A stretch of DNA of 64,000 bases, from assembly GCF_015706575.1 (NCBI RefSeq), contig NW_024037056.1, positions 16,977,405 through 17,041,404 on the forward strand. The letters are read 5' to 3'. The notes under the pieces were generated by a model. That model did no database searches. It saw nothing but the letters and a program-made list of their open reading frames with translations, and had not been told where the DNA came from. Below are positions 38,625-53,284 of the stretch, piece by piece; position 1 is the first letter of the stretch, and each line of letters begins with the position of its first letter. The translations under genes were made by a program, and so were the position numbers. The stretch comes from Patiria miniata. Lineage: Eukaryota > Echinodermata > Asteroidea > Valvatida > Asterinidae.

Positions 38625-41600
38625 AGCTTTTCTGTTTGATAAGCAAAAAACTTTTCTGTTTGATAAGCTAATAAAGCCATTATTTTCTGGTAAGCAGGTC
38701 CAGGAAATCGGCCTTGACCAAAGCACCAACAGATGCAGCGTACTTTTGGGCCCCTCCCCCTGCCTGTTTAGCAAAGCTTGTTTCACCCTCATGAGGGCAT
38801 CATGCGTGCATGGCACTCGTCAAAACCGCTTGACACGGAGTCAAGGGCGAGCCTCAATGAAGCATGTTCCTTCATGGTCATGACTAGAAAAAAAAATGAT
38901 TTGCTCAAGCAGTCCCCAATTTTGATTTCTGATGGCAACGCCCAAGATTTAAGAGCACAACTGGAAAATCTGATGCTTGAATAATAAATGACGTGGGCTG
39001 CCGTGTACGGTGTCCTTATTGCAGGTTTGGGTTTGACTTGGGCAATAATTTGTCCAAACTTTTTGACTTCAGGGGACTTCAAACAACCAGCCCAGCTCTA
39101 GGGGGTTTACATGGATCAACAGTCTTTCCTGCTCTGTCAAGTTTTTGTGGCAGTTTCTTTAGCAACTATGACGTCTTCTAGTTTGAGAGGTCTTGGATGT
39201 CAGAAGTCAGGAATGCCCCAACCTGTTGCTATTAGAGTGGAATATCATGAAGAACTTCTCTTGTATAGAGCCAACATTTTTACAGTGGCAAAGTCAAATG
39301 AACACAGGTTTGAACCTGGAGCCTGGATCCTGTGTCCCTAAGCAGGATATTCTACAAGGATTGATCCTCCCCACATTACAGGAGGCTGATAGTTAACGGT
39401 AGCTGCTGCGCAACGGTTGAAAATCTTTTAATCCATTAGCTAATTTCATGGCATTACTTAGTATTTGGCAGAAAAGTTGAGCTTAACTACAGCAGGTAAA
39501 ACTGCTCATTGTCTACATGTACTTGAAATGGATTAGAGGCTTTGTAAGCAGAAAAAAAGCGTTCAGTTAAAATGGGCAAACGGCATCTGAGATGGTCCCG
39601 GAAGCGCTCGCTCTTTACCAGGGCAAGAACACTCAGGCAGTTTGTCATCATGTAACTTAAGCTCCACAACTGCTAATTATTGGTAAATTTATCATTCAGT
39701 TCAAGTTATTCTGACAACAAATCCACCTTGAAGTGCAATGCCTGCTCAATGAAATTCCAGTGGACATGACCATAAACAGAGCCCAATAAATTGCCGAACA
39801 CTTTCATTTTCAGATAGCCATCATCAGAGCTAGTAGCCTGGAACAGTCACGCACCCAGTAAATTTATCGCCTCCTGCAGCAATTATCACATGGACTTCTT
39901 GGGTTCCAGATTCTGACACTGAAAATCTTTCAAAGTTGCTGTCCCCATACCATTGCAATTTTCATACCGAAATATAGATTTTGTTGTGTAAATTTCTGTT
40001 TTTCTGACAACACAAGAGTTATCTACCTTTAAATGAGATATCGAACGAAACATTACACCTATGTTTAGCTATGGAATAATTATAGTGTACAACTTGCAAT
40101 TTTTTTTTTTTTTTACAGCCTGACAATAACTCAGTCCTATCTTTTGTGGATTAAGCAGCCCCAGATCAAAGCATATTTGCAGAGGGTGCAAAAGATCAAA
40201 GATAGGAAAAAAAAGTAGTTTTTGCTGTTTTTTTCGAGTTTCAATACAAATTGAAATTGAAAGTGCCAGGAAAATTTTGTTTGCACAAATGCTATGGGCA
40301 AAATGACTGGGGGGGGGGGAGGGATCTCAACAAAATCGAAAACAAGGGCTGTTTCAGCACGTTTTGCCGAAACAGCCCAAAAAATGATTAATGTTAAAGA
40401 GCAAGGGTATAGAGCAACTAGCAACTTTAAGATTCCAGAGCCTGTCACTAAAACTCCTTGACAATGACCATCAAACCAGAGATGATAAGGACCCCCAAGG
40501 GCCCAGTAAATCACTCTAAACAGCCCCAACAAATGATCCATCCGAGACCCCCACTGCAACTCTGTATTGGTGTTTCTGGGCCAAGCAAAATGTCTTCAGA
40601 GCTATTAGCTAGGAGAACGGGAGCCTGTCAACTCTGAGCACAACCTGTTCAGGGGGTGGGTTCCATCTCTGATTTCTGTAGCGGCAAAAAAACCTAAGGC
40701 CTGTGGTTAATTTCTCTGACTGTGCACATTTTTACATGCATTGTAGTCGAAGCCTTTTGCAAGTCCAGTCGCAAGCAAATCCAAGGGTGTCAATTGGTTC
40801 TCAAAAGTGGGGGGACATACCTTGATCAGAACCAATACAAGCGCAAAGCGCAAAGCCTTAATGGCGTGGGGTTCGGGGCCTGCTTAAGGGCCCCTAAACT
40901 AATTTGGAATCTAGATGCTCTATGGTACGATCTGAGGCAATTTCTGACCACTTTAACCATGTTTTAAAGCAAAAGATCATCGTTTAAACATCATTTTCGA
41001 GTTTGCAGTCACTGAATCAGCTATTTTGCACAAGGCGTTTAACCATTGATCCCTTTCAGAGGAAGGTGGAGCCCATCAGCCACTAACCATTTTACATAGG
41101 ACTCGATGCCCCTTCAAAGTTCAAATACCCCCCAAAAAACCGTGCCATTGGTAACCACCACCTTGACAGAGGTGGATTCTGGAGGACAATCCAAATATAC
41201 ATTTAAGGGTTTGAATGTTTCGAGCCCCTGGGATATTTTCTTAAAAAGCAGAAAGTGCTCAACCAGAAACAACTCGGATTTAAGTCACAGGAAGACTTTA
41301 AAAGCTGCTGGTAAACATGTGAAATGATATGCAAACTTCAGAGAACAGTGGTAAACTGAAATGTGTGCTCAACTCAGGAAACCAGGGATTAAGCTACTTT
41401 TGTGAACACCATTTGGTAAAAAATATTGACAATAACGTGTGCTCAACACGGGAAACTATGGATTACAAGTGGACAATTTCCTCCAATCAACAAGGCTGTT
41501 TTGACAGAATGGCTGTTTTGAAGCTTAAACTCTTTTGGTTGAATAATGCAAGGTGGAGGCAGGCTGACGTCATCCAATGAAAACATCTAAATTCATTTGC

Positions 41601-42023
41601 ACACCAGTTTCCATTGGTTGCTATGTGTTACCATTCAGCACTCCTGACTCAAGAACCATTGCGTTTCAAGAACATAGGTCTGGGAGCTAGAGAAACCAAA
41701 GTAAATTATTCCCGGATGTCCGTGCCCACCTATAAATGGTTCAAGCGAAGGCAAATACTGCCAAATGTACTTGACATTGAATTAAGCGGATTAAAAGAGC
41801 ATTAGCAGATTAACTTTCTCATGTAAATAAGCCTATGGAGGAATAAAACGAGATCGGAACTTGTCATGACTTAGATTTTTTTTTAAGGACACAAAGAGCA
41901 GAACCTGCCTAGGGGAGCGATTAGCCCTGATAATACTCAAAAGTAGTGACGATTAGAATCACCATTCAGAATCCACCGCGTTCCCACCAAATGGGGCGTA
42001 CCAAACCGCCCCACAGAACATTC

Positions 42024-42590
42024 AAGATTGTTTGATAAATTCTCACTGCAGAAAAATGAGACGACACATTTGTTTACCTTAGATACCATGTCTAGATGGG
42101 ACAATTTGAGGGAAATCTCCGGATAAAGTTTTCTGCGCTACCTGTCAAATACTGAACGCAGGACCAAAAATCTTTCAGCATCGACCTTTTTTATACGAAT
42201 GAAATCAAAAGCAACCTTAATTCAAGATTGCCTGATATATTTTCTTGACAATGGAACAAACGAGGCGACTGATTTAATCCTCATCTAATCTCACTTCAAG
42301 ACTGGAACTTTGAAGGGAACAAAAAATGACAAAATTGATAGATAAAGAGAATTGGAACCACAGCATTTTCGGGTACTTTTGAAAGCTGTTTAAGCCTCAT
42401 TTCAGATTGGTTGATAACCTTTTTTTCCACAATGAGACAAACGAACCGACAAATTTGTGTACTTTAGACACCACATCAAGACTACAAATTGCCGAAAATC
42501 TTTGGAAAAGAAATCTAATTTTCTGCACTCTTGATCAAGTGCTGAACACACGACAATAAAAAATCCTTATCCAGAACCATCTATTTTGAC
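42024..42590. repeat. Ancient triplication of an about 180-200 bp unit
   Basis: TTCAAGATTGTTTGATAAAT (42024), TTCAAGATTGCCTGATATAT (42221) and TTCAGATTGGTTGATAACCT (42402) each begin a diverged block. The blocks share AATG.GAC.AACGA.GCGAC-like text and a ...CATC.AGAC... segment. Identity is low, so it is old. Confidence 0.7.
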
Positions 42591-44074
42591 ATTACTAATA
42601 TCGAGTCGATGCAGGTACCCGTGACAGCGCATGTTCAAGTAATTTGATCATTCACAGAAGAAAAAAAACCATGGAAGTTACAGAAAAAAAAGGTTTGCCC
42701 CCATCCCCTTCCCCAACGCCCACTACTAAAACTTGGCTGCCAGTAAAAGTAGACCCAAGTTCGGGGCAATGTCCTAACACATCTCCATTTTCACATTCAA
42801 TTAAGCTGTAGCCGTTCCGTGGAGACCCCAGTCTACCGGGAACCGAATGCAAAAACGCAAAGAGCTGACAGAAATACGGCCTGTTAATACGCTGCGGAAC
42901 GCCGAGTAAAAAAGTTTACTCTCTGAAACGTCCACAAGGGAATAGAAATTGCAAAAAAATGTACATGAATGTGCATGTACATGTGGGCCAACTGTTTGGT
43001 GTTTTTTTTTCGCAGCAAAAGCTAGCTTGTCTTGGTAGTGCTCGAAAAATATTTGCCTATGGTATGACTTTCCTCTTTTGAGAACTGCCCTCCCGATTGT
43101 TCAGGCTGGGCAAATAAAATAGCAACGCAGAGGCTGAAAAGGTCAAAACAAGTTGTGAGTTTGAAATTACAGTAGGCCTACATGTACTTTTGTCAGGGCT
43201 TAGGCTGGAGCACAAAGCAGTGTTATTCTTTCTCCCATAATGTGTGTTTTTTTAGTGGGACATGGGTTGTTTGTGAAAGCATATCAAATTATGAACACGG
43301 TCAAGGGGGGACAACCAACAATTTCCGGCAATGTCACTTGTCAGGGGCGGGGTTACTTACATGTAAAAGGTGTTTGGGGTCGATGAACAGCAAACTAGAA
43401 TCAGGGGCCAGATTTTAACAAAAATTTACACATGGGCCCTGCAATTTTAAAACCTCTTATGTGAGAAACCCTTCAAAATCTACTAGCAGGTTTACAAGAT
43501 TTTGCAGGATTAAGGAAAGCACATACATGTACATACCTAAAAGAACACATGTACTGGTATGAATTGCTTATGTTTGGAACGGCGATCAGCATTTTGTCAG
43601 TATAAACTTTCAAGTTTAGCAACTTTGAATCCAATCTGCAGAACCCTATAACAACTGGCAACTGTCCACAAAGTATAAATCTGTACCCCGTCAGTCATAA
43701 AGTATATCCTTCAATCACAAAAACTGGCACAAGTTTGGTCGGTCAGCACAAAATCCCTCAACTAGTTCCTTAGGGCAAGGTACTAGGTACCCACAAGCAC
43801 TGGTCTACCACCTGTGGGTAAACAGACCGGTTCTTGTCTATTTGATCAAAACCCCAGTGGTTTTCCCTGGCTACAGAGAGTGTATACATTTGTTTAGTGC
43901 TTTGTACCTGGCAAACTGTGTTGTTGCCACCGTGCTAGACTCGCCCTTGCCCCTTTACTTAAAAGTTTGTTTCATTCCCAATTTTACAGTACTGTAAACC
44001 CTGTTATGAGTGTACAGCTCATCAGACTGGCGTTTATCTTTGGTTTCCTTGACATGGAATAATGTTTCTATTCC

Positions 44075-44300
44075 CCCCTAATCATCATCAGTCTCCAAAT
44101 CCAGCTACGGGACGTTGAGCCACCCACACCACCACCACCTGGTAATTTACTCTCCTGGGTTGGAAGAAGCAAGTGGGGATAGAGTGGCTTGCCAAAGGAC
44201 ACAGCATATAGCCAGAAACGGAATTCGAACCCTGACCCTCCCATCATGAGCCACAAATTCTAACCACCACGGCGCATTCCTCCACTCCCTAAATTTGAAG
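44075..44300 (-). mobile_element. tRNA-derived SINE, minus-strand copy
   Basis: On the minus strand: TAGGGAGTGGAGGAATGCGC head, GGGTCAGGGTTCGAATTCCG (B box), GTGTCCTTTGGCAAGCCACT and CCAACCCAGGAGAGTAAATT. It faces the plus-strand copy that starts 150 bp to the right. Confidence 0.8.
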
Positions 44301-44446
44301 GGATGCAATATCAAGCCAATAACACACATCATAAAGTAATACAGTGGCCAAGTTTCAAGCAAGAAAAAGAACACTGTTTAGCAAGAATTACATGCCAAGT
44401 AAAACGGTGGCTTAAAATAAATATAGGCCTACATTTAATGTAGGGG

Positions 44447-44720
44447 GAGTGCGGCATAGTGGATAGGATTCGTGACCCTTGATCAGAGGGTCAGGGGTTC
44501 GAATCCAGCCGCTGGCCATATGTTGTGTCCTTGGGCAAGCCACTTCACTCCCACTTGCCTCTCTCCACCCAGGAGTATAAATGGGTACCTGCATCAGCTG
44601 GCGAGTAACCTGCGATGGACTAGCATCCCATACAGGCAGGATAGAAATATTCTCAGTCGTTTCATGCTACTGAAACCAGAGATAAACGCCGGCCTGATGG
44701 GCCACATTGGCTCGTGACAG
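44447..44720 (+). mobile_element. tRNA-derived SINE, best-preserved copy
   Basis: The head resembles a tRNA: GCGGCATAGTGGATAGGATT (A-box region), an anticodon-like stem TGACCCT/AGGGTCA, and GGTTCGAATCC (B box). The body continues GTGTCCTTGGGCAAGCCACT, CTCTCCACCCAGGAGTATAA, ATGGGTACCTGCATCAGCTG and GATGGACTAGCATCCCATAC. The 3' end is near CTCGTGACAGACTA. The body explains fragments at 10665 and 18205, plus a short one at 47208-47260. Confidence 0.88.
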
Positions 44721-45794
44721 ACTATAATATACCACATGTAAAACCATTAATTAACATTTGAGTTGATAGGTACCAGTAACCTGTTTGTTGTACTTAAGTG
44801 GAAAATGCGTTTTTAAGCATCACCACAGAATTTGACACCTGTTCATCTACTTATGTATTCCAGCTTCTTATTTAATTTTTGTAATGTTCTCCGTGCACAT
44901 AATGTGACAAAACAATTTTCCCCAAGGGAAACCCAGATGTTCCATTCAAAACAGAGCTCCATCCTTCCCCAGAGAAAGAGACTAAAACAAGTCTACTAGT
45001 TTACACAGACAAGGAAAGGTTACTTTTTTTCCACTATTTTTTTTTGTATGCGTGACTGGACGCCCAAGACAAACACAAAATACTGATAAAAATAAACGCG
45101 TCTGCCTGGCTTCCCGAGTATTGTGCACACACTGAATACCATGGCGACACAGTCAGCCAGATATTGTGAGAAATGGACTCCAGTTGCCACGGCAATCGTT
45201 CTGGAGCCTGTGAAAGATCTCGTCTGGAACCGTTTGCACAATGAAACGACCTGATCCCAATGCATGCGATGTATTCATTATAAAATAAACTGGACTACGT
45301 GCACAAGATTTTTTAGCTCAATCGGTTTTTTTTCTAACTTCCTATCCATTGAGGACTTTGGTCCTTTTAATCACAGGCCGTGAGAAAACTCTAAACGTGG
45401 AACCGCAAAGTTAAACCTTTTCTGTTTTTTTTGTGTATTTAACAAAGTACATGTGGATAGATAGTAACAAGTTGCACTGATATTGGAATTGCCAGCATTT
45501 TTTGTGTATAAAAAAAATCTTCACACTGAAATGATATTGAATTAAATAAGTAACAGGGTTTTTTTTACGGGTCGGATGCAGGCAATTCAATCAAAAAAAT
45601 GTCTCCTTTTTACTAAAGAGACTGGCTTATTCCTACTTTTCCCTGACAAAATATCAGTGACTTTAAATAATTCAAACATTTTTCTATTTCAAAACAGGGT
45701 AAAAGTCTCAACTACCTTCCTCAGATATTACAAAAAAACTTTCATTTCATTGTGTTAAGAAAGTCAAAACTATTACATTGCATGTGTTTTAGGC

Positions 45795-45895
45795 CTGGGC
45801 GAGTAGTGGATTTTTCTACTCGAGTACTTGCAAATAAATTACTTGCGAGTAGTCGAGTACTTGTGAGTAGTGGAGTACTCGTGAGTAGTTAACCG
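45795..45895. repeat. Short GAGTA-motif repeat
   Basis: Irregular runs of GAGTAGT, CGAGTACTTG and GTGAGTAGT. A similar short run occurs at 14465-14500. Confidence 0.6.
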
Positions 45896-47390
45896 AATTG
45901 TCATAAAAAGCAGAAAAATGACAATAATGTTAGTACGACGTGAAGTAACTTACAAGCAAATGGTGTGCAAGTCAAACCACATTCTTCAGCACTGTAATAT
46001 ACTGTGCGACGTTTTGTGTCATTTACTTCAATTTTTTTTTTGGGGGGGGGGGGGGACGAATGGAATCCTAGGGTTCGAGAGAGAGGTGGAGGGAGTGACA
46101 TGACAAAAACACCAAGCATGTTAGTCGGGCGAACCAATTTTCACACACTTCGCTTTAATTCAAACACAATATTGTTTACAAGCCGGTGGAGTGATGCACA
46201 TGCGGCTAGTCTGCTTTCTGGGATACTGTTAATTGGAAATCCACTGTGAATTTTAACTTCCTTTGAAATATGCCGCCACCCAAAAATGACATTTATAGTA
46301 AAGTGTCACGTCTCCTGAAAACACCTATCACTTCTCTTACAAAGGCCCCTTCAATGGTAAAATCACTGCCCCAGCTATTGTTCAGATCAGGGGTGGTGGC
46401 TTAGTACGATATAGTCGGCGCAATGGATCCTCCATTCATGGGGGCCTCGTTCTCCACAGTGACCACATGCCAGGAATTAGGCAACAGCAAACTGTCAACA
46501 AACGAACCAAATGAAAGACTAATTCGAAAGAAAAATTGGCAATGCCTCCCACAAGACCCAGTGAAAAAAAGCGCTATTTCCCATTGTCAAATCTGTAAAT
46601 AAGTGTTCTGCTCTGCTAAACTACTTTCTATATTTTTTTCTTTTGGTAATGCACTATTTTACCTTTACGCACAATTAACCGACCATGACTAACTGAACTT
46701 CACTTGCTCGCCTACCGTAAAAAAACACATGTATGCAATCCCTTTGATCGCTTACAAAAGTTACCGAATATGTAAACAGCTTTGAACAAACCATTTGAAA
46801 AAAATAATGTTTGCTACCAGTGCGACAAAGTAGATACTTAAGCTTAGGGACGTGATAATGTTCGTCATACTAGGCGGATGACAGGGGTAGACGGTTTTGA
46901 AGATAATGATTCAAAACATGCAATAACTGAAGTCCTGTTCTGTACAATATATAGCCAGTCAGTTGTGACTTTGTGGGAAGTTGTCAACAGGACCACCTGC
47001 AAGTTTTTCTTTTTTTTAATGTTGTTTTTTTGCAGACACTTTCCTTGTCAAACGAGCACAGGTTATTATAATAATGTTGTGCTTACACTGCATATAGGGC
47101 ATTATACCAAAGGTCTCAAAGCGCGCCAAAATTATTACCCCTGTTCATCAGGCCATGAGACCATTTTTCTGCAGCAGCTCGAGATCAGCGCATTCTGGTC
47201 TCTACACACACAGGTACCCATTTATAGTCCTGGGTGGGGAGAGGCAAGTGTGCTCCACGTGCTCCACACAGTTGAGATGGGGGAAAGACGAACATATCAG
47301 AGCTCAAATTTTTAATTTTCTAGTCTAGAATGTACGAGCAAGTTGGGCATCCGTGTAGGTTTGTGTTGAATGCACAATAGCAGTATCCTA

Positions 47391-47548
47391 ATAGATCTCT
47401 CTCATAGGAAGCTGTCTTCGTAGGAAAATTACGACTGCGTATTCAAAGCCATCAGGCGCGTGTGCCCGCAGTGTGCAAAATGTTCTAAACACGCGTGTGA
47501 CAATGCGTGACAATGTGTAGGATGTGACGTAATTTGAGAGAGACCTAT
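47391..47548. mobile_element. MITE family with (A)TAGGTCTCTCTCA ends, copy 1
   Basis: Left ATAGATCTCTCTCATA and right TTTGAGAGAGACCTATGG are inverted. The core shares ACTGCGTATT and AACACGC with 60681-60906. Confidence 0.7.
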
Positions 47549-50500
47549 GGTACGTGAATGTAATAAATATGAGACTAATGAATAGTATAATTATGCTCTT
47601 CATTGGGTAAAAAGTTAACAGTATAAGTGCAAGTTGTGTGCCTACTACATGTGCATTTCGCAAACCCTGGGTCTACGCTCCACTCAAAATAGGTGCAGCT
47701 AATTTGATTCCAATTGTGGAATAACTGGAGTAAAATGCACTTAGTCTGGTCAGGTTTTCTTTGTGGCACTTGACAGATATGATGAATGAGTACTGGGCCC
47801 CCAGCTGACTCTGAAACACACTGAAAAAGTACCCCTGGAAAAAAACAGTATTTTTTTTATCTAGGAAAAAAGAGCCTTGTGTGCAGTGGAGCATGGGATT
47901 AAAGGGTCCCATGCAATGAATTTTTCTGAGGTACATATTCTGTACAACTTTCTCCTCCACTTAAATGTATGAAAACTATTTGACATCCCTTTTTCGGTTA
48001 AGTTTATTGAAAGGTGCACTTCCTTAAACTTTCGAAATTGTCCATGCTTTTCCGGACAACTGAGGGTGATGTTGCTGTGACGTTATTTCAGGAAGACACT
48101 GTTCAGTTTAGGGTTCATGCTCAAATTGTAAACCCAAACAGTTGCTTGTTGAAAACAATTGTGGGAAAAGTTTTCTCATTGGCTTATACTACAATATGTA
48201 CTAACACAACAACGATCATATCACCAAAGAAAAGAAAATATACGACAGCAAAATATCCAAAATTCTGGCACCTTTTGGTGCTGCAACAACAGTAACACTG
48301 AGGTTTCTGCCTGAAATGACATCACGCTTTTGCTCATGAATATGGCAATTTACTTTAGCAAAAAACCAAAAAGGCACCAAAATACCTTTGAAAGTGGCAA
48401 ATCGAAACTGAAAATAAGGTTAAATAGGACACAGTATACAAAGGTTATTTTCAAGGATTGCATTAAAAAATTATGTTGCATGGCCCTTTAACTTTTCCGC
48501 CCCAGTCTCAAAGTAAATATAGCACGTTCCAACAGAGCAAAACACCTCTAAAGAAACCTCTTGGTTCAAAAGGCAAACAAAGATCCCACCGGGACAAGCT
48601 GTAAGCAAAACAGTGCCTGGAGCAAATCTTTGATTTGATGCAAAGTAAAAAAGTTAATGACTTTTCATTTTTTTTTTACAAAGGTGCGCACTGATGCTAT
48701 GCCCACTCAGCTAAGTCCCTTCCTGTGAGTTTTCTTCAACAGTAACAAAAAAAGAAATGAAAATTATGGATCTAAGGCAAGCTATTCATGCAAGAATGGA
48801 ATACGTGCAAAAAACTGGGTCTCAGTCGACCTTAAAAGAAAGAAATCTAAATTTATAAATTCTGAATAAAAACTGGCGGTAGTTGCACAGAAGAATTTGC
48901 AATTCTCTGTGTAGTGAAACTGTATAATGTCATGCAAACTGCTTTTATTGCATGTTTTAAGAAACTTCTGCATAAGTTTCTGAAGAAAGATCTCAACAAT
49001 CTGTCAGTCAGTCAGTCTTACTGCTTGGCTTGGGATGGTCAAACAAAACTTATCTCCTTACAAAATTACACAGTTACAAAACAAGGACCCAATTTGAAAG
49101 GGAAATTCAGGGGTGCAAAAAGGAGGTATATAGAGAGCACTCAAAACAAGCACTGTACTTTAAAAAAATGAAGGACTGAGTGACATTTGTTAGGGAATTG
49201 GAACAATTAAGATACGAAGGAAAGTAGCACATTCATTTGTAGAACAGTACAGCTCCATTAGATATCAAAACAACTACCTAATGCTGTCGATTAATGCCGT
49301 ATCATTATCACCCGACAAAAGCTTGCTATTTTTATTGACAGACACGTTCCGAATACTGACTGAAAAAGGCTGTTTGGCAAATACCATCCTGCCACATTCC
49401 AGCACTTTTTCTCCACCACTGTCTAAAGACCAGTAACAATTTAGTAAACACAGGTTCGACAAAAGAACATGGTGCTTTATTTTTAGGACGGTGCACTTAA
49501 TCAAGCGAAAAAAGGTGTCTGAATACGGAGGGTGAAAGGTGCAAACAAGAACAGGATTAAGACTGGCACTTTGTTAAAGAAGAGGAGAAGTGGGGAGAGA
49601 AGAAGATGAAGAAAGTTTGCTGATGTGCCGTGAAGGACAAACAGGCTGCGGAGAATGTTTGTCTAAAAGACTAGGCAATTATATTCACAACAAGACTACA
49701 GTGCAACGCTGGGAAGATGTGAACAAACTGGATCGGCCGAGTACATCTGTGTATTTGGTAGCAATGTATGCAGATACTGTGGGAATGATGTTTTTAGTGT
49801 ACTGTGAGATTTATAAATATTTGATAAAGGAAAGTGTAGCTCACTTGTGTATTATTGGGTCCAGGTGTATTACGAGTTTGTTTCTGCATTCAATAGGGGA
49901 CGTTGAACAATAGAAGACAACAGGGTTCCCAATTCCCGAAGGTCCCCAATTTGGATTCGTGTACAAAACATATGGGAGGTCTTCCTAAAAGTTAGTACAA
50001 ACGAAAGAGGGACAATAGGGGGTCCCCGATTGCAGGCAAATACACACTTGGGTGTATGTCTTGCAGAGGATGACATTACAGTCACTCATTTGAATTTCTT
50101 GTACAATGGCTATTTTTCCCCATGCAAAACGGATGATTTGAGTCAAATGTTTTCATCAAAATGTATGAAAAATTAGTGAAGAAATTTGACACTCTTCATG
50201 TGACAGCTAAGAGTTGACTGTGCGCGTACCAATTTATTTGATCTGAGCAGATTTTGTGTCTAATTTTGTCACTGATTTGACGGTCTACTTGCCAAAACTC
50301 CCAAAGAGATGTGCTGACAGAAATGAAATCTATCACTCAAAAGAAGGAACAAGTTTAAAGTAGCCAAAGAAATACAGAAAAAAGGGAAAGACTTATAAAG
50401 ACACTTAGTTGGACTTCTTAACTTTGATTCTCCTCTTGCTATATAAATTGCCACTGGAAAAATTGCCTGAGAAAAGTATTGATAGCGAAGAAATCTACCA

Positions 50501-53284
50501 AGCAAAGACAAAAACTACCAAAGAAATGAAGAAAAAATGGAAAACCTATAATAAAATAGATTAGATAGATAAACTGCTCGATACCAACAAACTATGCATT
50601 CACGTACACTTCAGCTTCGCTGTTGCAAACTTTGGCCCAATATATAGGCAATTTGTTAACTCCAGTATATAGCACTCTGTGGGGTACAAAACTTGACTCG
50701 AACAGACCCGACTAAAATCCATCACTCCATTCAAACTCTGACAAAATAAACCACTGCAATTATCCTGCCAAACAAGCCCGGAAGGGCCATACCCCCAATT
50801 GTTAATACTGTCTTCACAGGAACTCGTTCAAATTTACAATGGTTTTTCTATTGCAGGAGGAGACCTTAGGATGGGATTGAAGCTAGATCTCTGTGAAGAA
50901 TATGTTATATTCCTTTCTTTTTCATGCAGAGGATTAAGGTGTATAGTCATTTTTGAGTCAATAACCGGGGTTAAATAGGATGAAAACAGAATGGGTTAGA
51001 GTCGGTGTGAATGGACAGACAATTCGGAAGTTCAAGGAGAGGCTGGTGATTGTTAGTTCAGATGTGGTGCGACTTTTATGAAAAGCAGGTGGAAAAAGGA
51101 CAGAATAGTAGAACACAAATGATTTAATGTATGTATACCCCATGGGCAGTAAGCCTGTCAATGTGTTTGGGTGAATTGGGGGAAAACTAGAGCACTTAGG
51201 ATATAAAGGCATGAATGGATGCACTCCCTGCTCAAATGCTATAGAGGTTATTGCCATTACATGGAGCTCATGCCATGGCCAATTCTGGGAGAACATATTG
51301 TCAGTAAGAGGGAGTGGGGTTTGCTTAGTGATTGCCCCAGGGATTATTATTGAAAAAAAACCACCACCATTTTTGAAAAAGGCAAGATATATCGGTCAAA
51401 TTATAAAGTTGTAAGTCAAACACCACAAATACTGACTTTTGTGAGTCATCATTTGCACCATTTGTAGGATACTTCTCACCATAACTTCATATTTTGCAAC
51501 ACTCTGAGGCCCCGCCAGTGAGTGATATTTGCTACGATGACAGGCCGTGCACAGTGGCCAAGTTCAGGTTAAAAAGAGGTGTGTACAAAACATGTCCACC
51601 GCCAGAGACTCGGGGAAATTGCTTGACGATTTACCCCGTCACCCGCCCCTGCGAATATACATTGCCGGATCGTGTTTGCACGCGTCCTCCGGCATTAGCT
51701 GGTTAACAACTTTCAATTCTCAGTGCAATCCAAGGGAGAACTGAGCCGTCATCATGTGGCCCCTCAAAAATGGGCCATAATTGGCTTAAAAGCCTCAACT
51801 GAACTACATCCAACACAAAAATAAGTTAAAGCATGAAACATGCAGCTATATTTTTTGTTTTATGGACTGACATTCTACGTCCACTTTTGTGTCCAATATC
51901 TGTGATTTGGCCACAGCTGCAGGTGTATGTCAAGCACCTTGTGCCCCATGCCAAGACTAAGGTGATTGGTTCAGGTCTCTACAGACAACCAGACACACGT
52001 AGGCATCTGCTTCCCCGACCCCCTCCCCCTTAGTTTCATTCGGCCTGAATGCAGTTCGATGACCACTTTCTGGGAATACTCCAAACCGATGACAATAGGC
52101 ATTCTAAAAAACTCTGTTGAACAGAAACTCAGTCAGCTTACAGATTCAATGACAGACTCTGTGTACTACAATCATGCTTGAAATCCTGGTCACAAAGAGC
52201 TGGCAAACAAGCCACGGCTCCCGACCCAAAATCAAAATTCCTGAATCCTAGTCTCTCAATTTAGTCGCCCTCTTCAGGCCTCTCGAAAATGCAAATTCAA
52301 GACAAGAGGGGAGACTGCAATGAAACATGAATAATTAATGCGGATGAATAGTTTGTGGGGAAATAAGCTGACCTTAAGAAATAAACAACATTTTATTGAC
52401 TCAAGTAGAAACTGACAGTTCTTCACATGTTGGCAAATTGGTTCCACCGGAAATTTAAAGTTAATATTCAAGGGGGTAGGGCTGTGGGGAGGGAAGGATC
52501 TATTAGGTTTATCCATTGGGGTAGGGCTATTAGGTTTATCCATTGGGGGTAGGAGTGGGGGGAGGGGGGGGGGCAGGAGTGACAATTGGTAATCTTTGCA
52601 TTAGAAGTGGAAGTTCTCCACGTGGCAATTTGTTCCCACCAAATGAAAAGTTGATTTTTCAGTGGGGCAGAGGGCTGTGGGAAAGGGAAGATTTTGATCA
52701 TGAAATTTCATGATCAAACATTTGCCAGATGTATGTCAAACATGACCGATGTAGAAGGCACACTTTTGGAGCTGACATGCTAATGGGTGCGAGTGTGTCT
52801 TGCGTGTGTCTGATCACACAGACGGCAAAGACGCAGGGGCAAACAGAACCGGCGATAATCCCCAAAACCAAGACAAACTGGAATCCGGGCCATTCAAGCC
52901 TTATGCTGATGCAACTACCAGGCACGGAGTTGAGATATTTGTTCAAATTCAGGGAGCGTGATGAACCGTGAACAGGATATCCTAGTGATTATGAACAGGT
53001 ACATTGTACTTGTATAGCCGTACATGTAGATCTGAATGGCAAGGCTGAAAAGGCACCGACAATCAAGAAAAAAGCAAAACTGACAAACTGACAAACAAGA
53101 TACCCCCGGTACCAACAAACAAGTTGGAAGTTACACGTACACATACATGGCATGGAACTGCTAAAGTTGGAGATGTTGCCGAGAAAATGTATGTACTATG
53201 TAACAATCAGGTTAACTATAGTCACAAAAACAATGTAAAGTGCATGATATTTTGCCTGGTAACTTGTTTTTAATTAACCCTCCT

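Noticed and set aside
51494..51744. Overlapping plus-strand frames with several Cys and Pro codons
   Set aside because: No recognised domain and no splice signals in frame; more likely non-coding DNA.
52698..52946. An 82-codon minus-strand frame with a hydrophobic stretch
   Set aside because: The membrane-like segment is short and there is no family match, splice context or neighbouring exon.
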